Shown here: piece by piece, positions 26,764 to 35,465 of the stretch
Numbering within the stretch: position 1 is the first letter of the stretch
How the letters are laid out: every line of letters begins with the position of its first letter
NCBI RefSeq assembly: GCF_029490015.1
Contig: NZ_CP120469.1
Span: 310,001 to 374,000, forward strand
DNA from: Halobaculum limi
Lineage (GTDB): Archaea; Halobacteriota; Halobacteria; Halobacteriales; Haloferacaceae
Reading direction: 5' to 3'
DNA: 64,000 bases
The notes under the pieces: generated by a model
What the model saw: the letters and a program-made list of their open reading frames with translations, nothing else
Databases searched by the model: none
What the model was told of the DNA's origin: nothing
Program-made: the position numbers and the translations under genes

Positions 26764-26772
26764 ATTGTTATA
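26764..26772 (-). promoter_or_regulatory. Glycan-promoter element copy 8 (TATAACAAT)
   Basis: Perfect consensus on the minus strand; 27 bases separate it from ATG 26736 of the FemAB-like gene. Confidence 0.65.
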
Positions 26773-26936
26773 GGGCCGCTACCCCTCGACTCCGACCGCG
26801 AGTCGACCGATTCGGGCGTCGGCGGGAGAGTGGCGTAGCGGGAGTAGACAGCGTCGTAGGGGCTGAGATCCGCCGGATCGACGGGGGTTCGATACGCATC
26901 GGAGGTGTTATTCGCACGTGGCCGACGAATCGGGGT

Positions 26937-27947
26937 GTGCGACGGTCCGTTCGGTTCGCCGTTGGCGCGGTACTCGGAGTCGGGGCGCTCGCGGCGTACC
27001 TCCTGTACGTCGGTCCACAGCAGGTGTTCGACCGCGCGACGGGCGTGGCGCTGTGGGCGGTGGCAGTCGTCGCGGTCCTCGTCGTCTGTGAGGCGGTCGT
27101 CGACGGCGTCGGCGTGTGGGCGTCGATCAAGCCGCTGAACGGGGGGCTCTCCCCACGCCGCAGCGTCGAGTTCGCGCTGGCGGGTGACTTCTTCGACGTG
27201 TTCAGTCCGGCGGGGCCGGTGAGTTCCGAGCCGATTATGGCGCGCTTCTTCAGCGTCGAGACCGGCACCGACTACAGCGAGGCGTTGGGCGTCCGCGGCG
27301 TCGCCAAGTACGTGAAGTCGGGCGCACAACTGCTCGTCTCAACCCTCCTCGTCGGCGTCCTCCTCGTGGGTGGGCAGTCGCCCACGTTCGTTCTCGTGAC
27401 AGTCGGCGGTGCAGTCGCCGCGTTGGGACTCGTCGGCGCGGTCGTCGTCGTCGGGCGCGACCCGCTGAACACGGGACTCGTCGCGGTCGCGACGCCCGTC
27501 GTCGGCGTCGTCTCCAGTCTCTACCGCGAGGAGCCACACGGTCGGGCGGTCGTCGAGCGTGCGGTGTCGCGCTTTTGGGAGCGTGCGCTGTACTTCCGAG
27601 AGGCACCAGGCCTGGTCGGACTGATCGCCGTCGGCGGCGTCCTCGAACAACTCCTGACCGCCGGAGCGCTGTGGGTCGCACTGGCCGGAACGGGCGAGAC
27701 CGTGGTACTGATCGCACTCGTCGCGCTCGTCCCGTTTCCGCAGGCGGCGAGCGTCGTGCCGATTCCGGGCAGCCTCGGCGCGTACGACGTGCTCTTGGCG
27801 GGGGCGTTGACCGTCGTGGCGGGCGTGCCGACCGCGAACGCCGCCGCAGCCGTCCTCGTCGTCAGGACGCTCGGCCTCCTCACCTCGCTGGGCGTCGGCG
27901 GCGTCGCTGCCGCGTTCCTGCGCGGGTGGACGCCCGGCGGCGACTGA
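26937..27947 (+). CDS. UPF0104/LPG-synthase-transmembrane-type protein
   Basis: 336 residues, about eight hydrophobic segments. The conserved cytoplasmic stretch is NGGLSPRRSVEFALAGDFFDVFSPAGPVSSEP, typical of the lysylphosphatidylglycerol-synthase membrane domain (YbhN/AglD C-terminal type). Archaeal members are often next to glycosyltransferases and are suspected to move or flip lipid-linked sugars. The start is GTG, and no promoter element of the glycan class was found ahead of it. It is divergent from the FemAB-like gene by 200 bases. Confidence 0.75.
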   Translation: MRRSVRFAVGAVLGVGALAAYLLYVGPQQVFDRATGVALWAVAVVAVLVVCEAVVDGVGVWASIKPLNGGLSPRRSVEFALAGDFFDVFSPAGPVSSEPIMARFFSVETGTDYSEALGVRGVAKYVKSGAQLLVSTLLVGVLLVGGQSPTFVLVTVGGAVAALGLVGAVVVVGRDPLNTGLVAVATPVVGVVSSLYREEPHGRAVVERAVSRFWERALYFREAPGLVGLIAVGGVLEQLLTAGALWVALAGTGETVVLIALVALVPFPQAASVVPIPGSLGAYDVLLAGALTVVAGVPTANAAAAVLVVRTLGLLTSLGVGGVAAAFLRGWTPGGD

Positions 27948-28004
27948 TCGACTGCCGCAGGTCGGAAGGCGAACGGTTATCTCGGTCGCCGTGTCGCGGA
28001 GGGT

Positions 28005-28682
28005 ATGTCACTCATCGAGGACGGCGTCCTGGGCGTCCACATCGTCGCTGGCTTTCTCGCGTTGGGCGCCGGCGCCGGCGCGGCGCTGACCACCAAGGGC
28101 GGGCGTCGCCACCGACGGTTCGGTCGAGTCTACGTGTACGCGATGGCGGTCGTCTCCACGACGGCGCTCGGCCTCCTCACCATCGAGCAGAGCGTCGGTC
28201 GGATCGTCCTCGGTCTGATCGCGGTGTTCAGTTTCTACTTCGCGTTCTCGGGCTACCGCGTCTTGTCGCGAAAACGAGCCATCGACACCCCCGGGACCGC
28301 GGACTGGGTCGGTCTCGCGGCGTTCGTCGCGTCCGCCGTGGGGATGCTCGGAGCGGGCGCGTGGTTCCTCCTCACCGGCGTCACCTTCGGGACCGTCCTG
28401 GTGGTGTTCGGCGTCATCGCGCTCGTGTTCGCCCGAGCGGACGTCGTGGCGTTCCGAGCGTCCGACCTCGACCCACGGGCGTGGTTCTTCGAGCACATCC
28501 GGCGGATGGGCGGCGCGTACATCGCCACCATCTCGGCGTTCACGGTCGTGAACGCGACGTTTCTGCCGACCGTCGCGCGGTGGTTGCTCCCGACCGTGGT
28601 CGGTACGCTCGCCATCTGGTACGTCTCTCGGCAGTACCGGCAAGGAAGTGCAACGAACAGACCGACCGAAACCGTAGATTGA
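28005..28682 (+). CDS. DUF2306-like membrane protein
   Basis: 225 residues with about seven hydrophobic segments. HIVAGFLALGAGAGAALTTKGGRRHRRFGRVYVYAM near the N-terminus is the family hallmark: a His in the first helix and a KGxxxHRxxG turn. Function unknown. It follows the UPF0104 gene by 57 bases on the same strand and could share its transcript. It ends 11 bases from the convergent deacetylase gene. Confidence 0.65.
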   Translation: MSLIEDGVLGVHIVAGFLALGAGAGAALTTKGGRRHRRFGRVYVYAMAVVSTTALGLLTIEQSVGRIVLGLIAVFSFYFAFSGYRVLSRKRAIDTPGTADWVGLAAFVASAVGMLGAGAWFLLTGVTFGTVLVVFGVIALVFARADVVAFRASDLDPRAWFFEHIRRMGGAYIATISAFTVVNATFLPTVARWLLPTVVGTLAIWYVSRQYRQGSATNRPTETVD

Positions 28683-28693
28683 CCCGAGCGGCG

Positions 28694-29692
28694 TCAGTGA
28701 CTCGGCGCGTCGAGCGTCCCGTTCGACTCGGCCGAGCGCCACCACGAGGGGTCGTCGAGCGACAGTTCCTCGTAGAAGTGGCCGGGCGACCCGACCCACG
28801 CACCGAGTTCGAGCGCTCGCTCGATGAGGCGGCGGTAGATGCGGTCGTGGCCGGGGAACTCTTCGGGGGCGAAGTGGCGGAGGTGCCACAGCACGGACAT
28901 CACTGCGCCGTTCTCCTTCGCCTCTTGTAAGAGCGACTCACACACCGCCCACGCGGCGTCGAAGTCCTCGTCGGGGTCGGGGATGGACTGCTCCATAATC
29001 GTCAGCGGGAACACGACGAACTCGTCGCCGAACGGGCGGCGGATGCCGTACCCGTGGTGGAAGCCGTACTCCGCGCTCGTCCCCAGGCTGGCGTCGTACT
29101 GGAGGCCGATAGCCCGTTGGTGTTCCCAGGTGTCGGGCGTTCGGAGGTTGAGGTAGTGCTGCCTGCCGCCTGAGACGGAGTGGCCGAGGACGTCCTCGAC
29201 GGTCGCCTTCTCGCTGCGGAGACGGCCGCGGTCGTCGAAGGAGTCGTACGACCCGTGGAGGCCCACCTCCCACCCGCCGTCGTCGAGGGCGGCGATGGCC
29301 TCGCGGATCGCGGGGTCGGTCGGGTCGTAACGCCCGGCGTACAGTTGCCAGCCGCGCATCGACAGCCAGTCTCGCACGGGGCGGTCCCGAAAGAGGTTCT
29401 GCTCGCGCAGGATGTAACACGCCGAGCGGACGCCCAGGTCCGCCTCGAGTTCCATTAGGTCCTCGAAGCGCCAGTAGGGGTTACGGCCTGGCAGCAACGT
29501 CGAGAGGTGGTACCGACGGCGCTGTGGCTGTGTCAGTGCGTAGAACAGCGACTGATACGTCTTGTACGGCCGGTCGATGTCGTGGGTGAGCAGCAGACTG
29601 AACTCGTAGCCATCGGGCACCGGGCGCTGTTCGGGTGGTTCCCGGCCGTTCGGCCAGGTGAGGTCATCGTTGCCGGGTGGGGCGTCGCTCAT
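28694..29692 (-). CDS. Polysaccharide deacetylase family protein, copy 1
   Basis: 332 residues of the NodB-fold group. LLLTHDIDRPY supplies the two catalytic/metal Asp residues. GGWEVGLHGSYDSFDD supplies the metal-binding His region. A C-terminal ALWHLRHFAP-like segment (SVLWHLRHFAPEEFPG) completes the site. Predicted to remove acetyl groups from a sugar. No signal peptide, so a cytoplasmic, lipid-linked or nucleotide-linked substrate is likely. Last gene of the long minus-strand operon; its ATG overlaps the DUF354 stop by 4 bases. Confidence 0.8.
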   Translation of the reverse strand: MSDAPPGNDDLTWPNGREPPEQRPVPDGYEFSLLLTHDIDRPYKTYQSLFYALTQPQRRRYHLSTLLPGRNPYWRFEDLMELEADLGVRSACYILREQNLFRDRPVRDWLSMRGWQLYAGRYDPTDPAIREAIAALDDGGWEVGLHGSYDSFDDRGRLRSEKATVEDVLGHSVSGGRQHYLNLRTPDTWEHQRAIGLQYDASLGTSAEYGFHHGYGIRRPFGDEFVVFPLTIMEQSIPDPDEDFDAAWAVCESLLQEAKENGAVMSVLWHLRHFAPEEFPGHDRIYRRLIERALELGAWVGSPGHFYEELSLDDPSWWRSAESNGTLDAPSH

Positions 29693-30720
29693 TCGCCGGC
29701 GACCTCCGCGGCGAGTTCGGTCATAAACGCGGTGACGTCGACCTTCTCACCGAGCAGTTTCCGACGGCGACTCCGCCAGCGCGACCCGGCGTCGGGGTCG
29801 GCCGCGAGGTCGACCGCGCGTTCGATCACCGCACGCTCATCGGTCAGTGACTCGACGAGGCCGTACTCCGCGAGCGTCTCGAAGTTGCCCATCTGGGAGT
29901 CGTACGGGTCGTAGCGGACGGAGGGGGTCGCCAACAGCGCCGCCTCCGTCGCCATCGTCCCGGAGTCGCCGACGTAGCCGTCCGCGAACGCCAACAGGTC
30001 GTGCATCGCGTCGGCCGCGACGGGCGCGGCGTATGCCGCCAGGTCGTCCGGTAGCGGCGCTTCGCTGGTGATGTACACCGCGCCGTGTTCGGATAGACGG
30101 TCGACGAGTTCGCGGATACCCTCGGGCGAGAACCCCGCCGTGCCGCTGTCGTGGTGAGCGCTCCACTCGACGAGGCGGACGACCGTGTACGGTTCGTCGG
30201 GGTCGACGCCCGCGTCGGTCAGCCGAATGGGGTCGGGGTCGAACCGGGCCGGGTGGAGGTACGCGAGTTCGTGGTAGCCCTCATACCGGAGTTGGTTGTC
30301 GCCCACGTCGCGAGCGAACTCTGCAGGCGTGCAGACGACCTCCGCGAACGGCGTCGTGACGCGGTCGAGGAGGCCGGCCTGCTCGGTGTCGTGGAAGATG
30401 ACGTTCGGCGCGTCGACGAGTTTCGAGACGTACGCCGCTGTGGGATTCAGCCTGCTGAGCACCACGTCGGGGTCGAACGACGCCGCGAGTCGGAGGAGGC
30501 GCGCGCCGCGACCCGTCCACTCGCGGGCGGCGTCGACAGCGCCGCTCCCCTTGCTCGACAGCGGCGTGTGCTCGATGCCGTAGGCGTCGAGCAAGTCGGT
30601 CGTCACGTCTTTCTCGCGACTCGCGACGCGGACCTCGTGGCCGTGGCGCTCGAACTCACCGATCGCGTTGCGGAACAGGTGGACGTGCGCCGGGTGGCTC
30701 ACGTCGACGAGGACGCGCAT
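29689..30720 (-). CDS. DUF354 family protein (GT-B/UDP-GlcNAc 2-epimerase-like fold)
   Basis: 343 residues, beginning MRVLVDVSHPAHVHLFRNAI, the hallmark of archaeal DUF354. It also has FADGYVGDSGTMATEAALL, similar to the nucleotide-binding end of UDP-GlcNAc 2-epimerases and GT-B enzymes. It is likely a glycosyltransferase or epimerase acting on UDP-amino sugars; the family has no firm activity. I start it at ATG 30720: the reading frame runs further upstream but is there antisense-like to the phosphatase gene. Confidence 0.8.
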   Translation of the reverse strand: MRVLVDVSHPAHVHLFRNAIGEFERHGHEVRVASREKDVTTDLLDAYGIEHTPLSSKGSGAVDAAREWTGRGARLLRLAASFDPDVVLSRLNPTAAYVSKLVDAPNVIFHDTEQAGLLDRVTTPFAEVVCTPAEFARDVGDNQLRYEGYHELAYLHPARFDPDPIRLTDAGVDPDEPYTVVRLVEWSAHHDSGTAGFSPEGIRELVDRLSEHGAVYITSEAPLPDDLAAYAAPVAADAMHDLLAFADGYVGDSGTMATEAALLATPSVRYDPYDSQMGNFETLAEYGLVESLTDERAVIERAVDLAADPDAGSRWRSRRRKLLGEKVDVTAFMTELAAEVAGE

Positions 30721-30725
30721 CTTGC

Positions 30726-32294
30726 TCACTCCAGGTAGCCGAGGTCTGCGAGGCGGTCTTCCACCCCGGCGTCGTCGGCTTCCTCGTCTGTGCGGTCGTC
30801 GTCGAGTGCACGACGGGTGCGGACCGTCCGCGTCGCCGCCTCGCTGTCGGGTGCGAACACGTCGAGCACCTCGCCGTCCATATCCTCGGGGACGGCCGCG
30901 CCCATCGTGTGCAGCAGCGTCGGCGCGAGGTCGACGATGCGTGCCTCCTGCGTCAGTCCCTCCGAGCGGAAACTGGGGCCGGAGAACAGGAACACGCCGT
31001 CGGGCATGTTGCCGCCCAACCAGACGCCGGAGTCGCTGATGGCCTCGCTCGGGCCGATAGCGTCGCTCGTGTGGACGTTGTCGCCCTGGTCGAGGATCAG
31101 GTCGGGCGCGTTGTCGACGTACGGGCCGTCGTAGTACTCCTCGCCGCGGTACACCGCCTTCACGATGGGTGCGCCGGTGTCGGGGTGACGAAGCGACTCC
31201 AGGCTCTCGATGAGTTCCGTGCGCAGTTCCTCGTAGCCGGGGTCGTCGCGTTCGAGCGTGAGGTAGATCGGCCCCTGGTTGCTCGCGATGGCGCGCGTCT
31301 CGTCCCAGTCGAGGATCGAGAGCACGCGGTCGCGCTTGACGCCCTCGTCCCACGGGACCATCTTCTGGATACCCTCGGGGACGACGCGGCTGAGCGTCTC
31401 GACCATATTCAGGCGTTTGGCGACCGAGAGCGCGCGCTCGCGGGTGATACCCGCCTTGCGGAGGACGCCGTCGATGTTCTTCTCGACCGAGAGGTAGCCC
31501 TGCTGCTGGAGCCAGACGTTGATGTAGAACACTGTCTCGACGTAGCAGGTTCCGTGGTCGGACATAATCAGGATGTCGTGGCCCTGATCGAGGAGGTCGC
31601 CGAGGTGGCGGTCGATCCGCTGCCACGCCTCGTACACCGGTTCCTCGTCGTAGAAGTAGTGCTGCAGCGCCATGCTGTAGAACACCGTGAGGTGGAGGAA
31701 GTCGGGGTCCTCACGCTCCAACAGCGCCTTCGCGGCGGTGAAGCGGAGGTCGACCAGATCGAGGACGGCCTCGATCTCTTTGGGACCCTTCTCGCTGGGC
31801 GAGATCATCGGCGTCGGGTGGACCTGGTAGTCGAGTTCCTCACGAAGGAACTCCTCCACTTCAGGGGGCGTCGCGAAGCCGCGCTTGAGCGAGCGGTACT
31901 CCGTCTCGGAGGCGTCGGGGCCGCCCGCGACCATGAAGCCGTCGAGTTGCTTCGGCGGGTACGTCGACGGCTTGTTGATGACGCCAGCAGTCATCCCCTC
32001 GTCGTTGAGGTAGTCCCACAGTTCCGCGCTTTTGAAGTCGGTCGCGTCGTGGAAGACGTGTTTGCGGTTTCGCGTGTCGATCCGGTCGAACCGGTACACA
32101 CCGAGTTTGCCGGGGTTCTTGCCAGTCGCGTAGCACTTCCAGTTGGGGACCGTCAGCGGGGGCAGGCAACTCTGTGAGACGCCACCGACGCCGTCGTCGA
32201 TGAGTCGCTGGAGGTTGGGGAGGTCGCCGTCGGCGAGCCAATCGCCGATCAGGTCCCAGTTCGCACCGTCGAGTCCGATAGTGATCGTTGTCAT
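30726..32294 (-). CDS. Alkaline phosphatase superfamily phosphodiesterase, copy 1
   Basis: 522 residues. GLDGANWDLI gives the first metal-binding Asp. PPLTVPNWKCYATGKNPGKLG holds the likely nucleophile Thr and the TGxxPGKxG motif of nucleotide-pyrophosphatase-like enzymes. MSDHGTC supplies further metal ligands. No signal peptide is seen. Archaeal members are found in glycan clusters and may add, move or remove phospho-groups on glycans; the substrate is not known. Overlaps the next upstream gene by 4 bases. A paralogue lies at 42008-43618. Confidence 0.8.
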   Translation of the reverse strand: MTTITIGLDGANWDLIGDWLADGDLPNLQRLIDDGVGGVSQSCLPPLTVPNWKCYATGKNPGKLGVYRFDRIDTRNRKHVFHDATDFKSAELWDYLNDEGMTAGVINKPSTYPPKQLDGFMVAGGPDASETEYRSLKRGFATPPEVEEFLREELDYQVHPTPMISPSEKGPKEIEAVLDLVDLRFTAAKALLEREDPDFLHLTVFYSMALQHYFYDEEPVYEAWQRIDRHLGDLLDQGHDILIMSDHGTCYVETVFYINVWLQQQGYLSVEKNIDGVLRKAGITRERALSVAKRLNMVETLSRVVPEGIQKMVPWDEGVKRDRVLSILDWDETRAIASNQGPIYLTLERDDPGYEELRTELIESLESLRHPDTGAPIVKAVYRGEEYYDGPYVDNAPDLILDQGDNVHTSDAIGPSEAISDSGVWLGGNMPDGVFLFSGPSFRSEGLTQEARIVDLAPTLLHTMGAAVPEDMDGEVLDVFAPDSEAATRTVRTRRALDDDRTDEEADDAGVEDRLADLGYLE

Positions 32295-33088
32295 GAGATT
32301 GTCGTGGGGGGGCGGACCAGGCGCAAGCCGCGCTTCACGGCGTTAATCGCGTGGTCCTTCGTTCGTTCGAGTAGCAGTTCGGGCATCGAGTCGGCCCACC
32401 GCTCGGGGTGGACGAGCAGGCAGCCTCGGTCGAAGGCAGTCGACCGGAGGAGAGCCGCGAGGTCGGCGGTCCGGGCCGCAGAGACCGCTTTCTCGCTGGC
32501 GCCGACGGTGTAGTCTTTGATCTTGAGGGGGCCGTCGAGCCAGGTGCGCCCCGTGTCCGAGAAGTACGTCACGTCGACGAAGTCCATCGAGAGGTACGCC
32601 TCGCCGAGCAGGTCGTACTCGTCGAAGTCGGGCGCGTCGTCGTCGGTCCACATCGTGCGGTTGTCGTGCGGAGACAGGGGGTTGCCGTGCATACACACCG
32701 TGTCCACCTCGCAGTAGCGGCGGAACATCGAGAGGTTGCGCGCGAACCGCTCGTGTGCAGCCTCCAGATCACCGTCGCTACGGACGAAGTCCTCGTAGTG
32801 GTAGCCGACCTCGTGGCCGAGCGACTCCAACAGGCGCACGAACTCGGGATCGAACGTCGACGTGCGCACGTAGTACGTCGCCCGTACGCCGCGGTCGGCC
32901 TCGATGCGGGCCATCTTGACGGCGTTTTGCACCTTCCGGTCCACGTCGTGGCGGAGGATCAGGTAGCGGTCGGGGCGGTCCTCGGCGTCGGCCGCGAGGT
33001 AATCGGCGACGGTGAGGAACTCGTAGCCGGCCTCGGCGGCCGCATCGAGGAGGCCCTCGTACGCGTCGGTGGTGAAGTCGTCACCCAT
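32291..33088 (-). CDS. Polysaccharide deacetylase-like protein, copy 2
   Basis: 265 residues. YLILRHDVDRKVQNA corresponds to the metal-binding Asp pair, and LGHEVGYHYEDF to the His motif. VCMHGNPLSPHDNR and LLVHPERWAD complete a NodB-like site. It differs clearly from the copy at 28694. Predicted cytoplasmic. It starts at ATG 33088, sharing one base with the upstream dehydrogenase stop, and ends overlapping the phosphodiesterase start. Confidence 0.75.
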   Translation of the reverse strand: MGDDFTTDAYEGLLDAAAEAGYEFLTVADYLAADAEDRPDRYLILRHDVDRKVQNAVKMARIEADRGVRATYYVRTSTFDPEFVRLLESLGHEVGYHYEDFVRSDGDLEAAHERFARNLSMFRRYCEVDTVCMHGNPLSPHDNRTMWTDDDAPDFDEYDLLGEAYLSMDFVDVTYFSDTGRTWLDGPLKIKDYTVGASEKAVSAARTADLAALLRSTAFDRGCLLVHPERWADSMPELLLERTKDHAINAVKRGLRLVRPPTTIS

Positions 33089-34452
33089 CAGTCACCTCTG
33101 CCGACCACGTAGACGGGTCGGCCGATTCGGCTGGCGTCGAGGACGTCGCGCGTGTCGATTACGGTCGTCTCCTCGGGGAACGCCCGCCAGTCGATGGCGT
33201 CGAACTCCTCGTGCGCGGTCGCGAGCACCACCGCGTCGGCGTCGATGCTCGACACCTCGTCGGGGTGGACCCACGTCGCGGGGACGCCCTCGGCGTCGAC
33301 GAGTGGGTCGCTGGCGTACACCGTCGCACCGCGCGAGGCGAGCGACCGACAGATGTCGATGGCCGGACTCGCACGCGTCTCTGCGACGCCTGCGCGGTAG
33401 GTCAACCCGAGGACGACGACTGTCGCTCCCGAGAGGTCGAGGCCACGGTCGTCGAGTTTGCCGGCGACGATGCCGGCGACGTGGTCGGGCGTGGCGTCGT
33501 TGACCTCGCGGGCGGTCGCGAGGAGGGGTGCGGGCGTCTCCAGCCAGTTGAGCACGAAGTACGGGTAGTACGGGATGCAGTGGCCGCCGACGCCGGGGCC
33601 GGGCGTGTGGATGTCGCAGTACGGCTGGGTGTTCGCCACCTCGATGGCCTCGCGCACGTCGATGTCGAGTTCCTCGGTGAACCGGGCGAGTTCGTTCGCC
33701 AGCGCGATGTTGACGTCGCGGTACAACCCCTCGAACACCTTGACCGCCTCTGCGGTGGTCGTGTCCGAGACGGTGATGACCTCGTTGTCGACGAGTTCGC
33801 CGTACACTAGCGCCGCGGCGCGGGTGCTCTCGTCGTTGATACCGCCGACGACCTTCGGGTGGCTCCCGCGGACGTCCGCGAGGGCGCGTCCGCTGGATGT
33901 GCGCTCGGGGCAGAAGGCTAGTCCGAAGTCGTCGAAGTCGAGGCCGCTCTCGTAGCGGAGGAGCGGTCCGAGCACGTCGCGGCAGGTCCGCGGCGGGAGC
34001 GTCGACTCGATGCAGACCAGATCGCCCGGCGAGAGGCCGCGCGCGATGTTGCGGACGACGCTCGTGACGACGGAGGTGTCGGGTTCGTCGTCCTCGGTGA
34101 TGAGCGTCGGGACGATGACGACGTGGATGCGGGCGTCTCTGGCCGCCTGCACCGCGTCTGTCGTCGCGCGAAGTGCGCCGTCAGCGACGAGGTCGCCGAC
34201 GAGGTCCGCGAGACCAGGTTCGTTCTTGACGTGACAGCCGCCCTCGTTGATGGTGTCGACGACCGTCTCGTCGATGTCGACGCCGGTGACCGCGCCGGTC
34301 GTCTCGCCGAACACGGCGGCGATGGGGAGGCCCATCTTCCCGAGGCCGTAGACGGCGACGGGGTACTCCCCGTCGCGGAACGCCTCGCGTTGGAGCGCTT
34401 CTGGCTGTTCGTTGCCGTAGAGGCCGGGAGCCAGTTCGGCGCGTTCGCTCAC
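33088..34452 (-). CDS. UDP-sugar 6-dehydrogenase (WbpA/WecC-like)
   Basis: 454 residues. The NAD-binding site is AVYGLGKMGLPIA (33-45), the nucleotide-sugar dehydrogenase hinge is CPERTSSGRALAD, and the catalytic Cys292 lies in GPGVGGHCIPYYPYF. It makes a UDP-uronic acid by a four-electron oxidation at C6. In this context UDP-GlcNAc to UDP-GlcNAcA is the best guess. I start it at GTG 34452, which overlaps the upstream stop as GTGA; the longer reading frame upstream lacks homology. Confidence 0.87.
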   Translation of the reverse strand: MSERAELAPGLYGNEQPEALQREAFRDGEYPVAVYGLGKMGLPIAAVFGETTGAVTGVDIDETVVDTINEGGCHVKNEPGLADLVGDLVADGALRATTDAVQAARDARIHVVIVPTLITEDDEPDTSVVTSVVRNIARGLSPGDLVCIESTLPPRTCRDVLGPLLRYESGLDFDDFGLAFCPERTSSGRALADVRGSHPKVVGGINDESTRAAALVYGELVDNEVITVSDTTTAEAVKVFEGLYRDVNIALANELARFTEELDIDVREAIEVANTQPYCDIHTPGPGVGGHCIPYYPYFVLNWLETPAPLLATAREVNDATPDHVAGIVAGKLDDRGLDLSGATVVVLGLTYRAGVAETRASPAIDICRSLASRGATVYASDPLVDAEGVPATWVHPDEVSSIDADAVVLATAHEEFDAIDWRAFPEETTVIDTRDVLDASRIGRPVYVVGRGD

Positions 34453-35465
34453 GAACCCACCTCGCGAGTCGCCGCGAGCGTGTCTTCCATCCCGATGATG
34501 CTCTCGATCTGTCGGGCGAACTGGACGGCTGCGAGGCCGTCTTCGGCGGTGACGAGGGGCTCGGTCCCTTCCCGGGCGGCCTCGACGAACGCCGCGAGTT
34601 CCGCCTTCAGGGGTTCGCCGGTTTCGACGAACGGCCGTTCGATGACGCTCTCCGTGCGGTGGCGCATCATCCCGTCGGCCTCGACGTAGGCGGGCATCTC
34701 GCTGCGGTGTATCTCGACCGTCTGCGCGAGGTAGTCGACGACGACGAGACACTCGCTGGCGGTGATCTCTAGTCGCCGCACCTTCTGCCGGGTGATCCGA
34801 CTGGCGGTGAACGTAGCGACCGTACCGTCCTCGTAGACGCACTGGGCGGTGGCGTAGTCGCCGTCGGCCGCGCCGGTCGCACCGAGCATCCCCGGGCGAG
34901 CGCCGACGACCGCGTTGACCACGTCGATGTCGTGGATCATCAGGTCAGAGACGACCGTGCCGTCGAGTTTCCGGTCGACCGGGGGGCCGAGACGGCGGGC
35001 GTCGACCGCGATGACGTCCAGATCCGGAAGGATCCGCATCAGCGTGCGCACCGCCGGGTTGAACCGTTCGACGTGGCCAACCTGGACGGTGACGCCTTCA
35101 CGGGCGGCACGGGCGGCGAGGTCGCGGCCGACGCCGAGGTCGTCCACGAACGGCTTCTCGACGAGGGCGTGGACGCCCGCGTCGATACACTGCTCCAACA
35201 CCGGTGCGTGTGCAGAGGTCGGGACGGCGATGCTGACGGCGTCAGCGACTTCGAGGAGTCCGGCGGTGTCGTAGGCGGTGGTGCCGTACTCGCTCGCGAC
35301 GCGTTCGGCCGACTCGGTATCCATGTCGGCGACGCCGACGAGTTCCGCGCCGGCGAGTTCGCTGTAGACGCGGGCGTGGTTGCGCCCCATACTGCCGGTA
35401 CCGACGACGCCGACGCGCATCGGCCCGTCGCTGGTGTGGCCGCTCGATCCGTTGTCGAGGCTCAC
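34449..35465 (-). CDS. Gfo/Idh/MocA oxidoreductase, probable UDP-amino-sugar 3-dehydrogenase (WbpB-like)
   Basis: 338 residues. The Rossmann motif is VGVVGTGSMGRNHARVY, EKP is at 103-105, and GHVERFNPA is the signature of the WbpB/WlbA-type branch. It probably oxidises C3 of a UDP-N-acetyl-glucuronic acid, giving the 3-keto sugar used by the neighbouring aminotransferase. GTG start overlaps the aminotransferase stop by 4 bases. Confidence 0.83.
   Translation of the reverse strand: MSLDNGSSGHTSDGPMRVGVVGTGSMGRNHARVYSELAGAELVGVADMDTESAERVASEYGTTAYDTAGLLEVADAVSIAVPTSAHAPVLEQCIDAGVHALVEKPFVDDLGVGRDLAARAAREGVTVQVGHVERFNPAVRTLMRILPDLDVIAVDARRLGPPVDRKLDGTVVSDLMIHDIDVVNAVVGARPGMLGATGAADGDYATAQCVYEDGTVATFTASRITRQKVRRLEITASECLVVVDYLAQTVEIHRSEMPAYVEADGMMRHRTESVIERPFVETGEPLKAELAAFVEAAREGTEPLVTAEDGLAAVQFARQIESIIGMEDTLAATREVGS

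Noticed and set aside
29689-31626. Single long minus-strand frame (645 codons)
   Set aside because: Only the last 343 codons code for the DUF354 protein. The upstream part is Arg/Pro-rich and overlaps the phosphodiesterase gene in another frame.
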